A DNA stretch of 64,000 nt from positions 2,046,001 through 2,110,000 of the forward strand of contig NZ_JAVIWI010000001.1 of NCBI RefSeq assembly GCF_034314085.1, written 5' to 3'. Position numbers and translations under genes: made by a program. Each line of letters opens with the position of its first letter. Within the stretch, counting starts at the first letter, position 1. Positions 37,940-49,661 of the stretch are shown here, in pieces. The notes beneath the pieces are model-generated. The model saw nothing but the letters and a program-made list of their open reading frames with translations, was not told where the DNA came from and made no database searches. This DNA is from Undibacterium sp. 5I1 (GTDB lineage: Bacteria > Pseudomonadota > Gammaproteobacteria > Burkholderiales > Burkholderiaceae_D).

Positions 37940-38923
37940 TTATTCACTAACCTGCAACATAATCTTACCCACATGCAAGCTGGACTCCATCAAACTGTGT
38001 GCCTGAGCAGCCTGTGCTAATGGAAAAATTTGATGTATCACGGGCTTTATTTTTCCAGATACGAGCAAAGGCCAGACATGCTCTTTCAGTTGCTGCGCAA
38101 CCGCCCCTTTAAACGCAACTGAACGCGGCCTCAAAGTTGAACCGGTAATTGTCAATCTTCTGCGTAATACCTGCCCCAGATCCAGCTCTGCACGAGCACC
38201 ACCCAGCAAAGCGATGATCGCAAGACGTCCATCATCCTCAAGGCAATTGATTTCACGCGGGATATAGTCTCCGGCAACCATATCCAAAATCACATTGACC
38301 CCTTTATTATCGGTAAGCGATTTGACGATTTCTACAAAATCCTCATTCCGATAATTGATACCACGCTCAGCCCCCAGGCTTTCGGTCGCACGACACTTAT
38401 CATCCGAGCCAGCTGTAGCAAACACACGATGTCCAAGAGCCGCAGCGATTTGGATGGCGGTTACGCCGATACCCGAGGTACCGCCCTGCACTAGAAAAGT
38501 TTCTCCTTGAGTTAATCTGGCACGATCAAAAACATTACTCCAAACCGTAAAATAGGTTTCCGGCAACGAGGCCGCCTCCATTAAAGAGAGTCCTTCCGGC
38601 AAAAGCAGGCATTGCGGCGCCGGAGCTACACAATATTCTGCATAGCCACCACCCTGCACAAGGGCGCAGACCAAATCACCTTTTTTAAATCCAGAGTCGC
38701 CCAAATCACCGCCAACAATCTCGCCTGCGACTTCTAAGCCCGGCAAATCAGACGCCCCTGGAGGAACCGGATACTGACCAAGACGCTGAAAAACGTCCGG
38801 ACGGTTAATACCTGCCGCATGCACCTTAATCAATACTTCGCCCGCTTTAGCCTCGGGAATTGGACGCTCACACAATTGCAAAACTTCTGGCTTACCGTAC
38901 TGTGTAATTTCAATTGCACGCAT
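37940..38923 (-). CDS. NAD(P)H-quinone oxidoreductase, PIG3/QOR family
   Basis: A zinc-free medium-chain reductase of 327 residues that reduces quinones with NADPH. It has the GroES-like N-terminal part (AAGINRPDVFQRLGQYPVPPGASDLPGLEVAGEI) and a Rossmann loop LVQGGTSGIGVTAIQIAAALG. The residues that bind catalytic zinc in alcohol dehydrogenases are missing. The start MRAIEITQYGKPEVL fits the TP53I3/PIG3-like group. It stands alone, downstream of pnp and its terminator, and its 3' end runs up to an R2 repeat. Confidence 0.92.
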   Translation of the reverse strand: MRAIEITQYGKPEVLQLCERPIPEAKAGEVLIKVHAAGINRPDVFQRLGQYPVPPGASDLPGLEVAGEIVGGDLGDSGFKKGDLVCALVQGGGYAEYCVAPAPQCLLLPEGLSLMEAASLPETYFTVWSNVFDRARLTQGETFLVQGGTSGIGVTAIQIAAALGHRVFATAGSDDKCRATESLGAERGINYRNEDFVEIVKSLTDNKGVNVILDMVAGDYIPREINCLEDDGRLAIIALLGGARAELDLGQVLRRRLTITGSTLRPRSVAFKGAVAQQLKEHVWPLLVSGKIKPVIHQIFPLAQAAQAHSLMESSLHVGKIMLQVSE

Positions 38924-38963
38924 GATTTTGTCCTGTTTAAAAAATACTATTGTACGGCGATAA

Positions 38964-38995
38964 AAAAACGCCTGCGCGTAAGCACAGGCGTTTTT
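38964..38995 (-). terminator. Terminator of pnp
   Basis: The stem AAAACGCCTG / CAGGCGTTTT with an inner CGCGTAAGCA loop is flanked by A and T runs on both sides, about 50 bp past the pnp stop codon. Confidence 0.85.
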
Positions 38996-39047
38996 GAGAG
39001 AAGCTAATTGCTATAGCAATGCATAGCAAATATTTAGGTAGTCAAGA

Positions 39048-41168
39048 TTACTGAGGCTGAGCTTCAACTTCTGGAGCTGCTGCCTTCATTGACAATTTAA
39101 AGCGACCACGATCGTCAGTTTCTAATACTTTGACGCGTACTTGCTGGCCTTCTTTAAGGTAATCGGCAACTGCATTGACGCGCTCATTAGCGATCTGACT
39201 AATGTGCAACAAGCCATCCTTACCTGGCATGATCTGGACGATCGCACCAAAGTCCAACAACTTCAGTACTGTGCCATCATAAACTTTACCGACTTCAACT
39301 TCTGCAGTCAGCTCCTGAATACGACGTTTGGCTTCTTGACCGGCTGCTGCATCCACTGAAGCAATTGTCACTACGCCTTCATCGCTAATATCGATTTGGG
39401 TACCAGTTTCTTCAGTTAAAGCGCGGATCACAGCGCCGCCCTTACCGATGACATCACGGATTTTTTCTGGGTTAATTTTGACGGTAATCAGACGTGGTGC
39501 AAAGTCGGATAATTCTGCCTTGCCATGCGGTACAGCCTCTTGCATTTTGGCGAGAATATGTACGCGACCTTCCTTAGCTTGCGCCAAAGCGACTTGCATG
39601 ATTTCTTTTGTAATGCCTTGGATTTTGATATCCATTTGCAAGGCAGTAATACCTTCAGCAGTACCGGCGACCTTAAAGTCCATATCGCCCAAATGATCTT
39701 CATCACCCAAAATGTCAGTCAAAACGGCAAACTTGTTACCATCTTTAATCAAGCCCATGGCGATACCGGCTACGTGAGCCTTCATCGGCACACCAGCATC
39801 CAGCAATGCTAAACAGCCACCGCAAACCGACGCCATTGAGGAAGATCCGTTGGATTCAGTAATTTCTGAAACCAAACGTACTGAGTAGCTAAAATCTTCA
39901 GGCGACGGTAACGCCGCTAACAAAGCACGTTTAGCCAAACGACCGTGACCGATTTCGCGGCGCTTAGGCGTACCAACGCGACCAGTTTCACCAGTAGCAA
40001 ACGGGGGCATGTTGTAATGCAGCATGAAACGATCTGTGTATTCGCCCATCAACGCATCAATTTTTTGCTCATCACGTGCTGTACCCAAAGTCGCAATCAC
40101 CAAAGCCTGCGTCTCACCACGAGTAAACAAAGCCGTACCATGCGTACGTGGCAACACGCCAGTACGAATCGTAATCGGGCGCACTGTGCGGGTATCACGA
40201 CCGTCAATACGTGGCTCACCATCCAGAATTTGGGAGCGAACAATTTTCGATTCCAAATCAAACATGATATTGCCTACATCGGAAGAATCCGGTACCGATG
40301 TGCCTGACGCTGCGGCTTGCTCAGCCAATGCAGCACTGACTTTTGCACTTGCATCTTTAAGCAATTGCGTACGAGCTTGCTTTTCACGCGTTTGATAAGC
40401 AGCGCGCAATAAAGGCTCTGCTACTGCAGAAACAGCCGCGATTAGCGGCTCATTCTTTGGTGCTGGCGCCCATTCAACTTCTGGCTTGCCGCCATCGCGA
40501 ACTAAATCATGAATTGCATCAATCACTGCCTTCATTTGCTCGTGACCGTACACTACGGCACCCAGCATAACTTCTTCAGATAATTGTTGCGCTTCAGACT
40601 CAACCATCAAAACTGCTTGCTCAGTACCGGCAACAACCAGATCCATAGCGGATGTTTTTAACTGAGTCGCGGTTGGATTCAATACATATTGACCATCGAT
40701 ATAACCCACGCGTGCGGCGCCGACTGGGCCACTGAATGGAATACCAGAAACGCAGATCGCGGCAGAAGCGCCGATCATCGCGGCGATATCGGGATCGATT
40801 TCAGGGTTGACGGATAAGACATGAATGATCACCTGCACTTCATTCAAATAGCCTTCTGGGAACAGAGGGCGAATTGGACGATCGATCAGACGGGATGTCA
40901 GTGTTTCTTTTTCAGATGGACGACCTTCACGCTTGAAAAAACCGCCTGGAATACGACCAGCAGCATAAGTTTTCTCAAGGTAATCAACCGTCAGAGGGAA
41001 AAAATCTTGACCTGGCTTAGCGTCTTTTTTTGCAACAACGGTTGCTAATACAACGGTATCTTCAATTGATACCAAGACTGCGCCAGAGGCTTGACGAGCG
41101 ATCTCGCCTGTTTCCAACGTCACTTGATGTTGACCGTACTGGAAAGTTTTCGTAACTTTATTAAACAC
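39048..41168 (-). CDS. pnp: Polyribonucleotide nucleotidyltransferase
   Basis: A phosphorolytic 3'-5' exoribonuclease, part of the RNA degradosome. The 706 residues have two RNase PH domains (about 12-140 and 325-460; the second has [24 protein letters not shown]), a KH domain with the GKGG loop ([17 protein letters not shown]) and an S1 domain ([34 protein letters not shown]). It lies downstream of rpsO as in most proteobacteria; a terminator-like hairpin between them may limit read-through. Confidence 0.98.
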   Translation of the reverse strand: MFNKVTKTFQYGQHQVTLETGEIARQASGAVLVSIEDTVVLATVVAKKDAKPGQDFFPLTVDYLEKTYAAGRIPGGFFKREGRPSEKETLTSRLIDRPIRPLFPEGYLNEVQVIIHVLSVNPEIDPDIAAMIGASAAICVSGIPFSGPVGAARVGYIDGQYVLNPTATQLKTSAMDLVVAGTEQAVLMVESEAQQLSEEVMLGAVVYGHEQMKAVIDAIHDLVRDGGKPEVEWAPAPKNEPLIAAVSAVAEPLLRAAYQTREKQARTQLLKDASAKVSAALAEQAAASGTSVPDSSDVGNIMFDLESKIVRSQILDGEPRIDGRDTRTVRPITIRTGVLPRTHGTALFTRGETQALVIATLGTARDEQKIDALMGEYTDRFMLHYNMPPFATGETGRVGTPKRREIGHGRLAKRALLAALPSPEDFSYSVRLVSEITESNGSSSMASVCGGCLALLDAGVPMKAHVAGIAMGLIKDGNKFAVLTDILGDEDHLGDMDFKVAGTAEGITALQMDIKIQGITKEIMQVALAQAKEGRVHILAKMQEAVPHGKAELSDFAPRLITVKINPEKIRDVIGKGGAVIRALTEETGTQIDISDEGVVTIASVDAAAGQEAKRRIQELTAEVEVGKVYDGTVLKLLDFGAIVQIMPGKDGLLHISQIANERVNAVADYLKEGQQVRVKVLETDDRGRFKLSMKAAAPEVEAQPQ

Positions 41169-41320
41169 AATGTGTCCTTTCTATTTTGCCGACAGATTTT
41201 CAGGCGCTGTCGTCCACCTCACCGCGAGCGAATCTTGGATTCGCTTTCCTGCATTAAACAATTACAGACTCAATTACAAGATACTAATTACCAACCACCA
41301 ACTACAAACCATAAACAGCA

Positions 41321-41353
41321 AAAAGCCTGCGACAGCGAACTGAGGCAGGCTTT
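41321..41353 (-). terminator. Hairpin between rpsO and pnp
   Basis: The stem AGCCTGC / GCAGGCT is followed on the minus strand by CTTTTTGC. It lies 45 bp past the rpsO stop, so it may be a terminator or partial attenuator before pnp. Confidence 0.7.
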
Positions 41354-41396
41354 CTGCTACAACATTTTTGCTATGTAATAAATATATAGCAATGAA

Positions 41397-41666
41397 TTAC
41401 TTACGCAAGCCGAGTTTTTCGATCAGTGAACGATAACGGTTCAAATCTTTACCTTTGAGGTAAGACAGCAGACTTTTACGACGGTTAACCATCATAATCA
41501 GACCACGACGTGAGTGGTGATCTTTAGCATGTGCTTTGAAGTGACCGTTTAAGTCATTGATGCGTGCAGTCAATAAAGCAACTTGCACTTCTGGGGAGCC
41601 GGTGTCATTTACACCGCGGGCATTGTCCGCAACGATGGCGGCTTTAGTACTTTTTTCAAAAGTCAT
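41397..41666 (-). CDS. rpsO: 30S ribosomal protein S15
   Basis: A primary-binding 16S rRNA protein of the small subunit. The ATG at 41666 is preceded by AAGGAAAATC and gives the universal 89-residue length, starting [12 protein letters not shown]. Typical regions are [21 protein letters not shown] and [21 protein letters not shown]. Confidence 0.98.
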   Translation of the reverse strand: MTFEKSTKAAIVADNARGVNDTGSPEVQVALLTARINDLNGHFKAHAKDHHSRRGLIMMVNRRKSLLSYLKGKDLNRYRSLIEKLGLRK

Positions 41667-41827
41667 GATTTTCCTTAACATGCGATGGCAAGAGAATGAA
41701 CCCTTATCATCGTGATAACAATAATCTCACCAAAACGGTAAGACGCATGACTATAGCATGAATTCTTTACCCGATCAAAGTAGGTTTATGCCATCCGAAC
41801 CTAAGCAATGACTGTATTAAAGCTAGA

Positions 41828-43366
41828 TCACAGCTGAGGATTAAGCTTCTCTACTTTTGAATGCAATTTATTCAAAGCCGACAAATACGCTTTAGCTGAG
41901 GCAACCACAATATCAGGATCAGCCCCGACACCATTTACGATACGACCCGCTTTAGATAAACGCATCGTAACTTCTCCCTGAGATTGCGTACCAGTGGTGA
42001 TCGCGTTCACCGAAAATAGTAATAACTCAGCGCCACTTTGCGTCGTCGATTCAATCGCATTCACAATCGCATCGACAGGACCGTTGCCGTGGCCGTTGCA
42101 AGTAACTTCTTTCGTATCAATTGAAAACACAATTTTTGCTGCTGGCCTTTCACCTGTCTCGGAATGCTGTGCCAAAGAAACAAACCGATAGTATTCGTTA
42201 CCGTGTGCATGTTCTTCATCGGAGACCAAGGACATAATATCTTCGTCAAAGATTTCTGATTTACGATCTGCCAGCTCTTTAAATCGCGTAAATGCCGCAT
42301 TCACATCCGCCTCTGACTCCAAGGCGATGCCGAGCTCCTCAAGACGTTGTTTGAATGCGTTTCTACCTGATAATTTACCCAGAACGATTTTATTTGCACT
42401 CCAGCCGACATCTTCAGCTCGCATAATTTCATAGGTATCACGCGCTTTCAACACACCATCTTGATGAATCCCAGAGGCATGCGCAAACGCATTCGCACCA
42501 ACCACTGCCTTGTTTGGCTGCACTGCAAAGCCAGTAATTTGAGAGACCAATTTTGAAGTCGCAACGATCTGAGTCGTATCAATATTGCAGTCTAAATTGA
42601 AGTGATCACGGCGAGTCCGTACTGCCATCACGATTTCTTCTAGCGCAGTATTACCAGCACGCTCACCCAAACCATTGATCGTACATTCCACCTGCCGCGC
42701 CCCGCCGATCATCACACCAGCTAACGAATTTGCCACTGCCATACCCAGATCGTTGTGGCAATGAACTGACCATATCGCTTTATCCGAGTTAGGAATACGC
42801 TCGCGTAAATTTTTTAGCATCGTGCCGTACAGCTCTGGTACGCCATAACCTACCGTATCGGCAAAATTGATTGTGGTTGCGCCCTCAGCAATGACGGCCT
42901 CGATCACCCGGCATAAAAAGTCCATATCTGAACGACTACCATCTTCAGGACTAAATTCAACATCATCGGTAAACTGACGCGCAAATCGCACTGCTTGCTT
43001 CGCTTGCTCAAATACTTGGTCTGGTGTCATCCGCAGCTTCTTTTCCATATGCAATGGTGAGGTCGCAATGAAGGTGTGAATACGTTTTCTTTGGGCGGAT
43101 TTTAGTGCTTCAGCTGCACGAGAAATATCCCGGTCATTGGCGCGCGATAATGAGCAGATAATCGGTTCTCTTACTGATGTGGCAATCGCCTGGATTGCCT
43201 CAAAATCTCCTTGCGATGCGGCAGCAAAACCGGCTTCGATCACGTCCACTTTTAAGCGTTCTAACTGACGTGCAATACGGATTTTTTCATCCTTGGTCAT
43301 AGACGCACCGGGCGACTGCTCGCCGTCACGTAAGGTGGTATCAAATATGATTAATTTATCACTCAT
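41828..43366 (-). CDS. leuA: 2-isopropylmalate synthase
   Basis: Condenses acetyl-CoA with 2-oxoisovalerate, the first committed step of leucine synthesis. The 512 residues comprise the HMGL-like TIM barrel ([17 protein letters not shown] with metal-binding Asp; [18 protein letters not shown] with the paired His; [11 protein letters not shown]) and a C-terminal LeuA regulatory domain (about 390-505), which normally senses leucine. It is monocistronic here with a 435-bp upstream region. Confidence 0.97.
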   Translation of the reverse strand: MSDKLIIFDTTLRDGEQSPGASMTKDEKIRIARQLERLKVDVIEAGFAAASQGDFEAIQAIATSVREPIICSLSRANDRDISRAAEALKSAQRKRIHTFIATSPLHMEKKLRMTPDQVFEQAKQAVRFARQFTDDVEFSPEDGSRSDMDFLCRVIEAVIAEGATTINFADTVGYGVPELYGTMLKNLRERIPNSDKAIWSVHCHNDLGMAVANSLAGVMIGGARQVECTINGLGERAGNTALEEIVMAVRTRRDHFNLDCNIDTTQIVATSKLVSQITGFAVQPNKAVVGANAFAHASGIHQDGVLKARDTYEIMRAEDVGWSANKIVLGKLSGRNAFKQRLEELGIALESEADVNAAFTRFKELADRKSEIFDEDIMSLVSDEEHAHGNEYYRFVSLAQHSETGERPAAKIVFSIDTKEVTCNGHGNGPVDAIVNAIESTTQSGAELLLFSVNAITTGTQSQGEVTMRLSKAGRIVNGVGADPDIVVASAKAYLSALNKLHSKVEKLNPQL

Positions 43367-43801
43367 AATCTAATCCTGATTTTATAAAAATTGAAATATT
43401 GGCGTAGGTAATCGGTGTAAGTAACCAGCATGAGCAACATACTTTTGAAGTGTGCTTAATTGTGTACTCTATTGCGTGCTTTTAATTCTCTTCGTCGAAG
43501 ATAACAAAGAGAAGTAGCCGGTTATAGCTAACGTAAATTGATAGCGCGATATCTGGTCGATATCTTAGGAGCCGCTAAAGTCACTAGAAAACCTGATGGG
43601 TTTTCATAAGACAATTCACTGGCAAATTGCTAAAAATTTAGGCATAAAATTCTTGAAAACGACTATAAGCGTGATTATCTCTAAGTGCAAGAATTTATAG
43701 CAGAATTAATCTAGAATTTTCTATGTTTTTGGATTATCGAAAAACAAAAAGCCGCGTCACATTTCTGCGACGCGGCTATATCCTTATTATCACACAGATT
43801 G
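43367..43801. other. leuA upstream region and pssA terminator
   Basis: A 435-bp gap holding the pssA terminator (43745-43777) and the leuA leader. On the minus strand a hairpin GAAAACCCATCAGGTTTTC (43589-43608) and an IR around CTTCGACGAAG (about 43490-43500) are seen. No leucine-rich leader peptide or clear attenuator terminator was found. Confidence 0.5.
43745..43777 (-). terminator. Terminator of pssA
   Basis: The stem GCCGCGTC / GACGCGGC with a 10-base loop is followed on the minus strand by TTTTTGTTTTT, a strong rho-independent terminator. Confidence 0.9.
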
Positions 43802-44662
43802 CTATTTTTCTTCGTGTGGCTCCACCGTTGTTTGAACAATACTGATGGGGCGACCTTTGCGCCAGCGCCACAGTAAAACAACGTAACCAGACAAGCCATA
43901 CAAGACAAATAATCCAAACAATACTTTAGGTGGGTCTTTAACCACAGCGACGTATCCAAGCACGATCAAAAGTGGTGCAACAAACGGAACCGAGCGACGA
44001 AAATTTACATCTTTAAAACTGTAAAAAGGAACATTCGTCACCATCGTCAATCCAGCAAATAACGTAATGCACCAAGTACTCCAACTAAGTTCACTACCTT
44101 TAAAATTCAGATCGGTCATAAGCAGCACAAATCCTGCGACCAACGCCGCCGCGGCCGGACTTGGCAAACCTTGAAAATAACGCTTATCAACTACAGCGAT
44201 ATTGGTATTAAAACGTGCTAATCGCAATGCGGCTCCAGCACAGTAGATAAAGGCAGCTAACCAGCCGAGTTTATCCATCCCGCGAAGCGACCATTCATAC
44301 GCGACCAAAGCTGGTGCCGCGCCGAAAGAGATCATGTCAGACAAACTATCGTATTGAGCACCAAATTCACTTTGCGTATTTGTCATCCGCGCCACACGAC
44401 CATCCAGACTATCCAGCACCATCGCTGCAAAAATAGCGAATGCCGATTGATCAAAGCGTTGGTTCATCGCCATCACGATCGCATAGAAGCCGCAAAACAA
44501 AGCTGCAGTAGTAAATGCATTCGGCAACAAATAAATTCCACGCCGACGTTTGGCAGGGAGCATCGGCACATTCTCGCTGAATGTGTTCGCTTGATTTTTA
44601 CGTGCACCACGAGGAAAAAGCTTAAAACTACCTTTGGGCTTGCGTCGTTTGAAAGATGGCAT
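43802..44662 (-). CDS. pssA: CDP-diacylglycerol-serine O-phosphatidyltransferase
   Basis: Makes phosphatidylserine, the precursor of phosphatidylethanolamine, at the inner membrane. The 286 residues have a basic N terminus, about six to eight membrane helices and the full CDP-alcohol phosphotransferase motif DG-xx-AR-x8-G-xxx-D-xxx-D in DGRVARMTNTQSEFGAQYD followed by SLSD (about residues 90-112). This is the membrane (type II) PssA, not the soluble E. coli type. It lies between ilvC and leuA, as in other Burkholderiales. Confidence 0.95.
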   Translation of the reverse strand: MPSFKRRKPKGSFKLFPRGARKNQANTFSENVPMLPAKRRRGIYLLPNAFTTAALFCGFYAIVMAMNQRFDQSAFAIFAAMVLDSLDGRVARMTNTQSEFGAQYDSLSDMISFGAAPALVAYEWSLRGMDKLGWLAAFIYCAGAALRLARFNTNIAVVDKRYFQGLPSPAAAALVAGFVLLMTDLNFKGSELSWSTWCITLFAGLTMVTNVPFYSFKDVNFRRSVPFVAPLLIVLGYVAVVKDPPKVLFGLFVLYGLSGYVVLLWRWRKGRPISIVQTTVEPHEEK

Positions 44663-44967
44663 GCGTGTAATGAATGAATTGAAAGTAAGGTGAAAGTATA
44701 ACGTCTATTACACGGCAGTAAAAATCAATTCCATCACCTTTGTCTAACGCGGTATTGATAGAAAGACGTTATTGCTTTATCGGCAAACAGCCTGGCTTTG
44801 CTATTCGACCCTACCAAACTGTATGATTTACGTCGTGTATTCAATATGGAAATCTAAATAATCGCTATATATGATAAGCATAAATTAGCAAGATAGCGGT
44901 GTGCATGATTAACACATCATAAGCCCGTATAAATGACAGATTTTACGTAAACTTTACACTCACATAA

Positions 44968-45054
44968 ATATATACTCCTGGTATGTATATATTTAGTGTC
45001 CATATATTAATTGGACGATATGTTATTTTTTATAAAAAATTCGGGGAGTATATT
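44968..45054 (+). repeat. R1 interspersed repeat, copy E
   Basis: Full-length copy: ATATATACTCC, GTATGTATATATTTA, GTGTCCATATATTAATTGGAC (perfect GTCC..GGAC dyad), TTATTTTTTATAAAAAAT hairpin, CGGGGAGTATATT. Confidence 0.9.
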
Positions 45055-45077
45055 AAAATCAATAAGGGAATTTCAAT

Positions 45078-45108
45078 AAAAAAGTCGCCCTGGCAGGCGA
45101 CTTTTTTG
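45078..45108 (-). terminator. Terminator of ilvC operon
   Basis: The stem AAAAGTCGCC / GGCGACTTTT with loop CTGGCA, flanked by A/T runs, lies 58 bp after the ilvC stop codon. Confidence 0.88.
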
Positions 45109-45165
45109 TTTTCAACTTGCGCAGACTAAAAGTCAGCGCCAGAAGATAATCTGCAATTGTCCAGA

Positions 45166-46203
<1,038 letters not shown>

Positions 46204-46308
46204 TTAGTTTAATAATTTTGTAAATAGAATTTTAGAACTTGATATTGTCTTTAATTGGCGTGTGTAATGACTACCAATAATTCCGACTAAAAATCTTTAA
46301 TTGTTTGT

Positions 46309-46800
46309 TTAGACTTTGAGAATACGCTCGCCGCGACCGATGCCAGAACCACCAGTACGCACAGTTTCTAAAATCGCTGTGCGGTCAATGGAATCGATAA
46401 AGGCATCCAGCTTGCCTTTATTACCGGTCAGTTCGATGGTGTAAGTTTTTTCGGTGACATCAATGATACGTCCACGGAAAATATCCGCTGTACGCTTCAT
46501 CTCCTCACGCTCTTTACCAACGGCCCTGACTTTGATCAACATCAGCTCACGCTCGATATGCGCACCCTCGGTCAGATCCACCACCTTCACGACTTCAATC
46601 AGACGATTTAAGTGCTTGGTGATTTGCTCGATGATGTCATCCGAACCCGAGGTCACAATGGTCATGCGTGATAGCGTGGCATCTTCGGTCGGCGCTACCG
46701 TTAAGGTTTCGATGTTATAACCACGAGCAGAAAATAAACCAACCACACGTGACAAAGCACCCGCTTCGTTTTCCAGCAAAACAGAAATGATATGTCTCAT
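46309..46800 (-). CDS. ilvH: Acetolactate synthase small (regulatory) subunit
   Basis: Regulatory subunit that confers valine feedback on acetolactate synthase. The 163 residues start with the ACT domain (MRHIISVLLENEAGALSRVVGLFSARGYNIETLTV) and continue with the ALS_ss C-terminal domain (RELMLIKVRAVG..). It starts one base after the ilvI stop codon, so the two subunits are coupled. Confidence 0.97.
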   Translation of the reverse strand: MRHIISVLLENEAGALSRVVGLFSARGYNIETLTVAPTEDATLSRMTIVTSGSDDIIEQITKHLNRLIEVVKVVDLTEGAHIERELMLIKVRAVGKEREEMKRTADIFRGRIIDVTEKTYTIELTGNKGKLDAFIDSIDRTAILETVRTGGSGIGRGERILKV

Positions 46801-46801
46801 G

Positions 46802-48529
46802 TTATAAATCCTCCGAGCCGAGCAGCATTTCAGTCAAACCAGCGCCCGCCTTGACCATAGGCCAGACGTTTTCGGTTTGATCTGTGATGAAGTTCATAAA
46901 CACCAGACGATCTTTCATTGCGAAGGCATCTTTTAAAGCGCCATCAATATCAGCTGGGTTTTCGATCTTCATGCCAACATGGCCGTAGGCCTCTACTAAC
47001 TTGGTAAAGTCCGGCAAAGAGTCCATGTACGACTCGGAATAACGTGAACCATAATCAATTTGCTGCCACTGCCTGACCATGCCAAGGAAACGGTTATTCA
47101 GCAAAATAATTTTTGGCGTCAAATGATATTGCTTGCAAGTAGCGAGCTCTTGAATACACATTTGTATAGACGCTTCGCCTGTAATACAGGCGACAGTCGC
47201 ACCGGGATTGGCCATCTGAACACCCATCGCATAAGGCAAGCCCACGCCCATCGTGCCCAAGCCGCCAGAATTAATCCAGCGACGTGGTTTGTCAAAGCCG
47301 TAATACTGCGCCGCCCACATTTGATGCTGACCAACGTCAGAGGTGACGAAGGCGTCGCCCTTGGTGATTTCCCAAACTTTCTGAACAACTGACTGAGGTT
47401 TGATCACTTCGGTCGATGTCGGGAACTTCAGACAATCGCGTTTGCGCCATTCATTGACTTGCTTCCACCAGTCTGCCAGAGCTTTGGGATTAGATTTGGT
47501 TTCAGCGACACTCAATTGCGACAAAAATTCTTGCAATACGTCTTTAACATTACCAACGATAGGAATATCAACTTTTACCCGCTTAGAAATCGACGATGGA
47601 TCAATATCGATATGAATAATTTTGCGCGGACTAGACGCAAAATGTTTGGGGTTACCGATAACGCGGTCATCAAAACGTGCGCCAATCGCAATCAACACGT
47701 CGCAGTGCTGCATTGCCATGTTAGCTTCGTAAGTACCGTGCATGCCGAGCATACCGACAAATTTATCGCTAGAGGCTGGATATGCGCCTAATCCCATCAA
47801 GGTGTTAGTGCATGGAAAGCCTAATTGATCGACCAGTTTATTCAACTCTGGCGACGCATTCGCCAGAATCACACCGCCACCGGTATAAATCATCGGGCGC
47901 TCTGCTTGCAGCAATAGTTGCACCGCCTTACGGATCTGACCAGAATGACCTTTATCCACAGGCTTGTAAGAGCGCATTTCAATTTCTTTTGGGTAAAAAT
48001 AGGTAGTCTTGTGCATGCTGATATCTTTAGGGATGTCAACTAACACAGGACCGGGACGACCCGTTGTAGCGATAAAAAAAGCCTTTTTAATGGTCGTCGC
48101 TAAATCTCTGACGTCTTTCACCAAAAAGTTATGCTTGACGCAAGGACGTGTAATACCGACGGTATCGCATTCCTGGAAAGCATCCTGACCAATGGCGTGG
48201 CTTGGGACTTGGCCGGAAATGATCACCATCGGGATCGAATCCATGTAAGCGGTTGCCAGGCCAGTTACCGCATTGGTAACGCCAGGGCCAGATGTCACTA
48301 GCGCAACACCCACTTTTTGTGAGGATCGGGAATAAGCATCGGCTGCGTGTATCGCGGCCTGCTCATGACGAACAAGAATATGTTGAAACTTGTCCTGATT
48401 AAAAATTGCATCGTAGATATAGAGTACAGCACCGCCCGGATATCCGAACACATGCTCAACACCCTCTTCGGCCAGACATTTAACTAAGATCTCTGCGCCG
48501 GTTATTTCTGTATTTGTATCTGAACTCAT
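46802..48529 (-). CDS. ilvI: Acetolactate synthase large (catalytic) subunit
   Basis: ThDP-dependent condensation of two pyruvates (or pyruvate plus 2-oxobutyrate), the first common step of valine/isoleucine synthesis. The 575 residues have the N-terminal Pyr domain with catalytic glutamate (FGYPGGAVLYIYDAIF..LVRHEQAAIHAADAYSR), a central FAD-binding domain and the C-terminal PP domain. The ThDP motif, normally GDG..NN, reads GEASIQM..LLNN, so the Mg2+-ligand aspartate is a glutamate. It is the first gene of ilvI-ilvH-ilvC. Confidence 0.96.
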   Translation of the reverse strand: MSSDTNTEITGAEILVKCLAEEGVEHVFGYPGGAVLYIYDAIFNQDKFQHILVRHEQAAIHAADAYSRSSQKVGVALVTSGPGVTNAVTGLATAYMDSIPMVIISGQVPSHAIGQDAFQECDTVGITRPCVKHNFLVKDVRDLATTIKKAFFIATTGRPGPVLVDIPKDISMHKTTYFYPKEIEMRSYKPVDKGHSGQIRKAVQLLLQAERPMIYTGGGVILANASPELNKLVDQLGFPCTNTLMGLGAYPASSDKFVGMLGMHGTYEANMAMQHCDVLIAIGARFDDRVIGNPKHFASSPRKIIHIDIDPSSISKRVKVDIPIVGNVKDVLQEFLSQLSVAETKSNPKALADWWKQVNEWRKRDCLKFPTSTEVIKPQSVVQKVWEITKGDAFVTSDVGQHQMWAAQYYGFDKPRRWINSGGLGTMGVGLPYAMGVQMANPGATVACITGEASIQMCIQELATCKQYHLTPKIILLNNRFLGMVRQWQQIDYGSRYSESYMDSLPDFTKLVEAYGHVGMKIENPADIDGALKDAFAMKDRLVFMNFITDQTENVWPMVKAGAGLTEMLLGSEDL

Positions 48530-49088
48530 TTACGTTTCCTTTCAAGGTCCATAGGAGATTGATCGGATGTTCTTTCCTGACGAAATTACGAAGCGAGGCG
48601 GTCTGCTGATATTCCTTTTTGTGCGGTCACATTACCCTTGGTACATCCGTTGAATATATTTCCAGATAAGGCTTAGAACACTCGTCCAATCAGTATTTTG
48701 GGCTTTGCTAAGACAACTTCTCACGCTTGTGGCATGGGTTAGAACAAACTGCTTCATTAGAGCGAACCTGCAGAGGACAGCATTGTGAGCCGATTCCAGC
48801 AAGTATTTATTGCCTCGAGATTTCAAGGCGGATTCATACGGTACTGTGTTGCACCATTTTGGTCAAGACAAATTCCACCTTTTAAAGCACAAAATCCCTT
48901 CCAAATCAGGTACTTTGTACAAAAAACGGGACATAGAAAAGGAATTTTGCTAGCATGGGCGCACTTTTAAAGGGAAAGACAATCACGTAACTCGTGCGCC
49001 AACCCAATAGCTGCAAAAAAATATGCAAGAATAGCTTTTTGCGACAGATAAACAAAATTACTAAGTTATTGATTAGCTACGCCAACAG
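48530..49088. other. Divergent region between ilvI and the ECF sigma operon
   Basis: A 559-bp gap that must contain the promoters of ilvIHC (leftward) and the sigma-factor operon (rightward). A possible sigma-70 promoter for ilvI lies at about 48836-48868 on the minus strand (TTGACC, 17 bp, TACCGT). No coding sequence, attenuator peptide or known riboswitch was recognised. Confidence 0.4.
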
Positions 49089-49661
49089 ATGGCCACAGAC
49101 AAAGAATTATCCAATTTCCTTGAAGGCGTAGAACGTCGCGCTTTCAAACATGCCGTCTATACCGTACGCAACCAAGAGTCTGCGTTGGATATTGTGCAAG
49201 AATCCATGATCAAGCTTTCTGAAAAATATGGCGATAAGCCTGCGGCAGAATTGCCGATGCTATTTCAGAGAATTTTGCAAAACACGATTCTAGATTTTTT
49301 TCGTAGAGAAAAAGTGCGCAATACTTGGGTTAGCTTATTTTCAAGTATCACTCCAAACAATAATCAAGGCGATGATAATTTTGATTTATTGGAAAGTTAT
49401 GCCGCAGAAGATGGCACAGAAGCATCGGAATCAAGCGCGGACAAGATAGAACGTGAACAAGTTCTGAATATTATCGATGAGGAAGTACAAAAACTTCCAG
49501 CGCGTCAACGGGAAGCCTTCCTCATGCGTTATTGGGAAGACATGGACGTAGCAGAGACTGCCGCCGCAATGGGCTGCTCAGAAGGCAGCGTAAAAACGCA
49601 TTGTTCCCGCGCGACACATGCGCTCGCAGTATCGCTTAAGGCAAAAGGAATAACATTATGA
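49089..49661 (+). CDS. RNA polymerase sigma factor, ECF-like sigma-70 family
   Basis: A 190-residue alternative sigma factor. Region 2 (about 15-80) contains ESALDIVQESMIKLSEKYG and QNTILDFFRREKVRNTW; an acidic, variable linker (about 85-125) follows, then region 4 (about 133-180) with LPARQREAFLMRYWEDMDVAETAAAMGCSEGSVKTHCSRA. Its stop codon overlaps the start of the next gene (ATGA type). The DUF3619 membrane protein that follows may act as its anti-sigma factor; this is inferred from gene order and topology. Confidence 0.92.
   Translation: MATDKELSNFLEGVERRAFKHAVYTVRNQESALDIVQESMIKLSEKYGDKPAAELPMLFQRILQNTILDFFRREKVRNTWVSLFSSITPNNNQGDDNFDLLESYAAEDGTEASESSADKIEREQVLNIIDEEVQKLPARQREAFLMRYWEDMDVAETAAAMGCSEGSVKTHCSRATHALAVSLKAKGITL

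Larger units (their letters stand above)
44663..45165. other. Intergenic region with R1-E and ilvC terminator
   Basis: A 503-bp AT-rich gap between ilvC and pssA. It contains R1-E (44968-45054), the ilvC terminator (45078-45108) and the pssA promoter region. Nothing else was recognised. Confidence 0.7.

Noticed and set aside
43367..43745. leuA attenuator or T-box/riboswitch
   Set aside because: Some hairpins exist, but no leucine codon cluster, T-box core or U-tract terminator was found.
48632..48826. Leader peptide for the ilv operon
   Set aside because: The reading frame lacks runs of Ile, Val or Leu codons and no terminator/antiterminator pair follows it.
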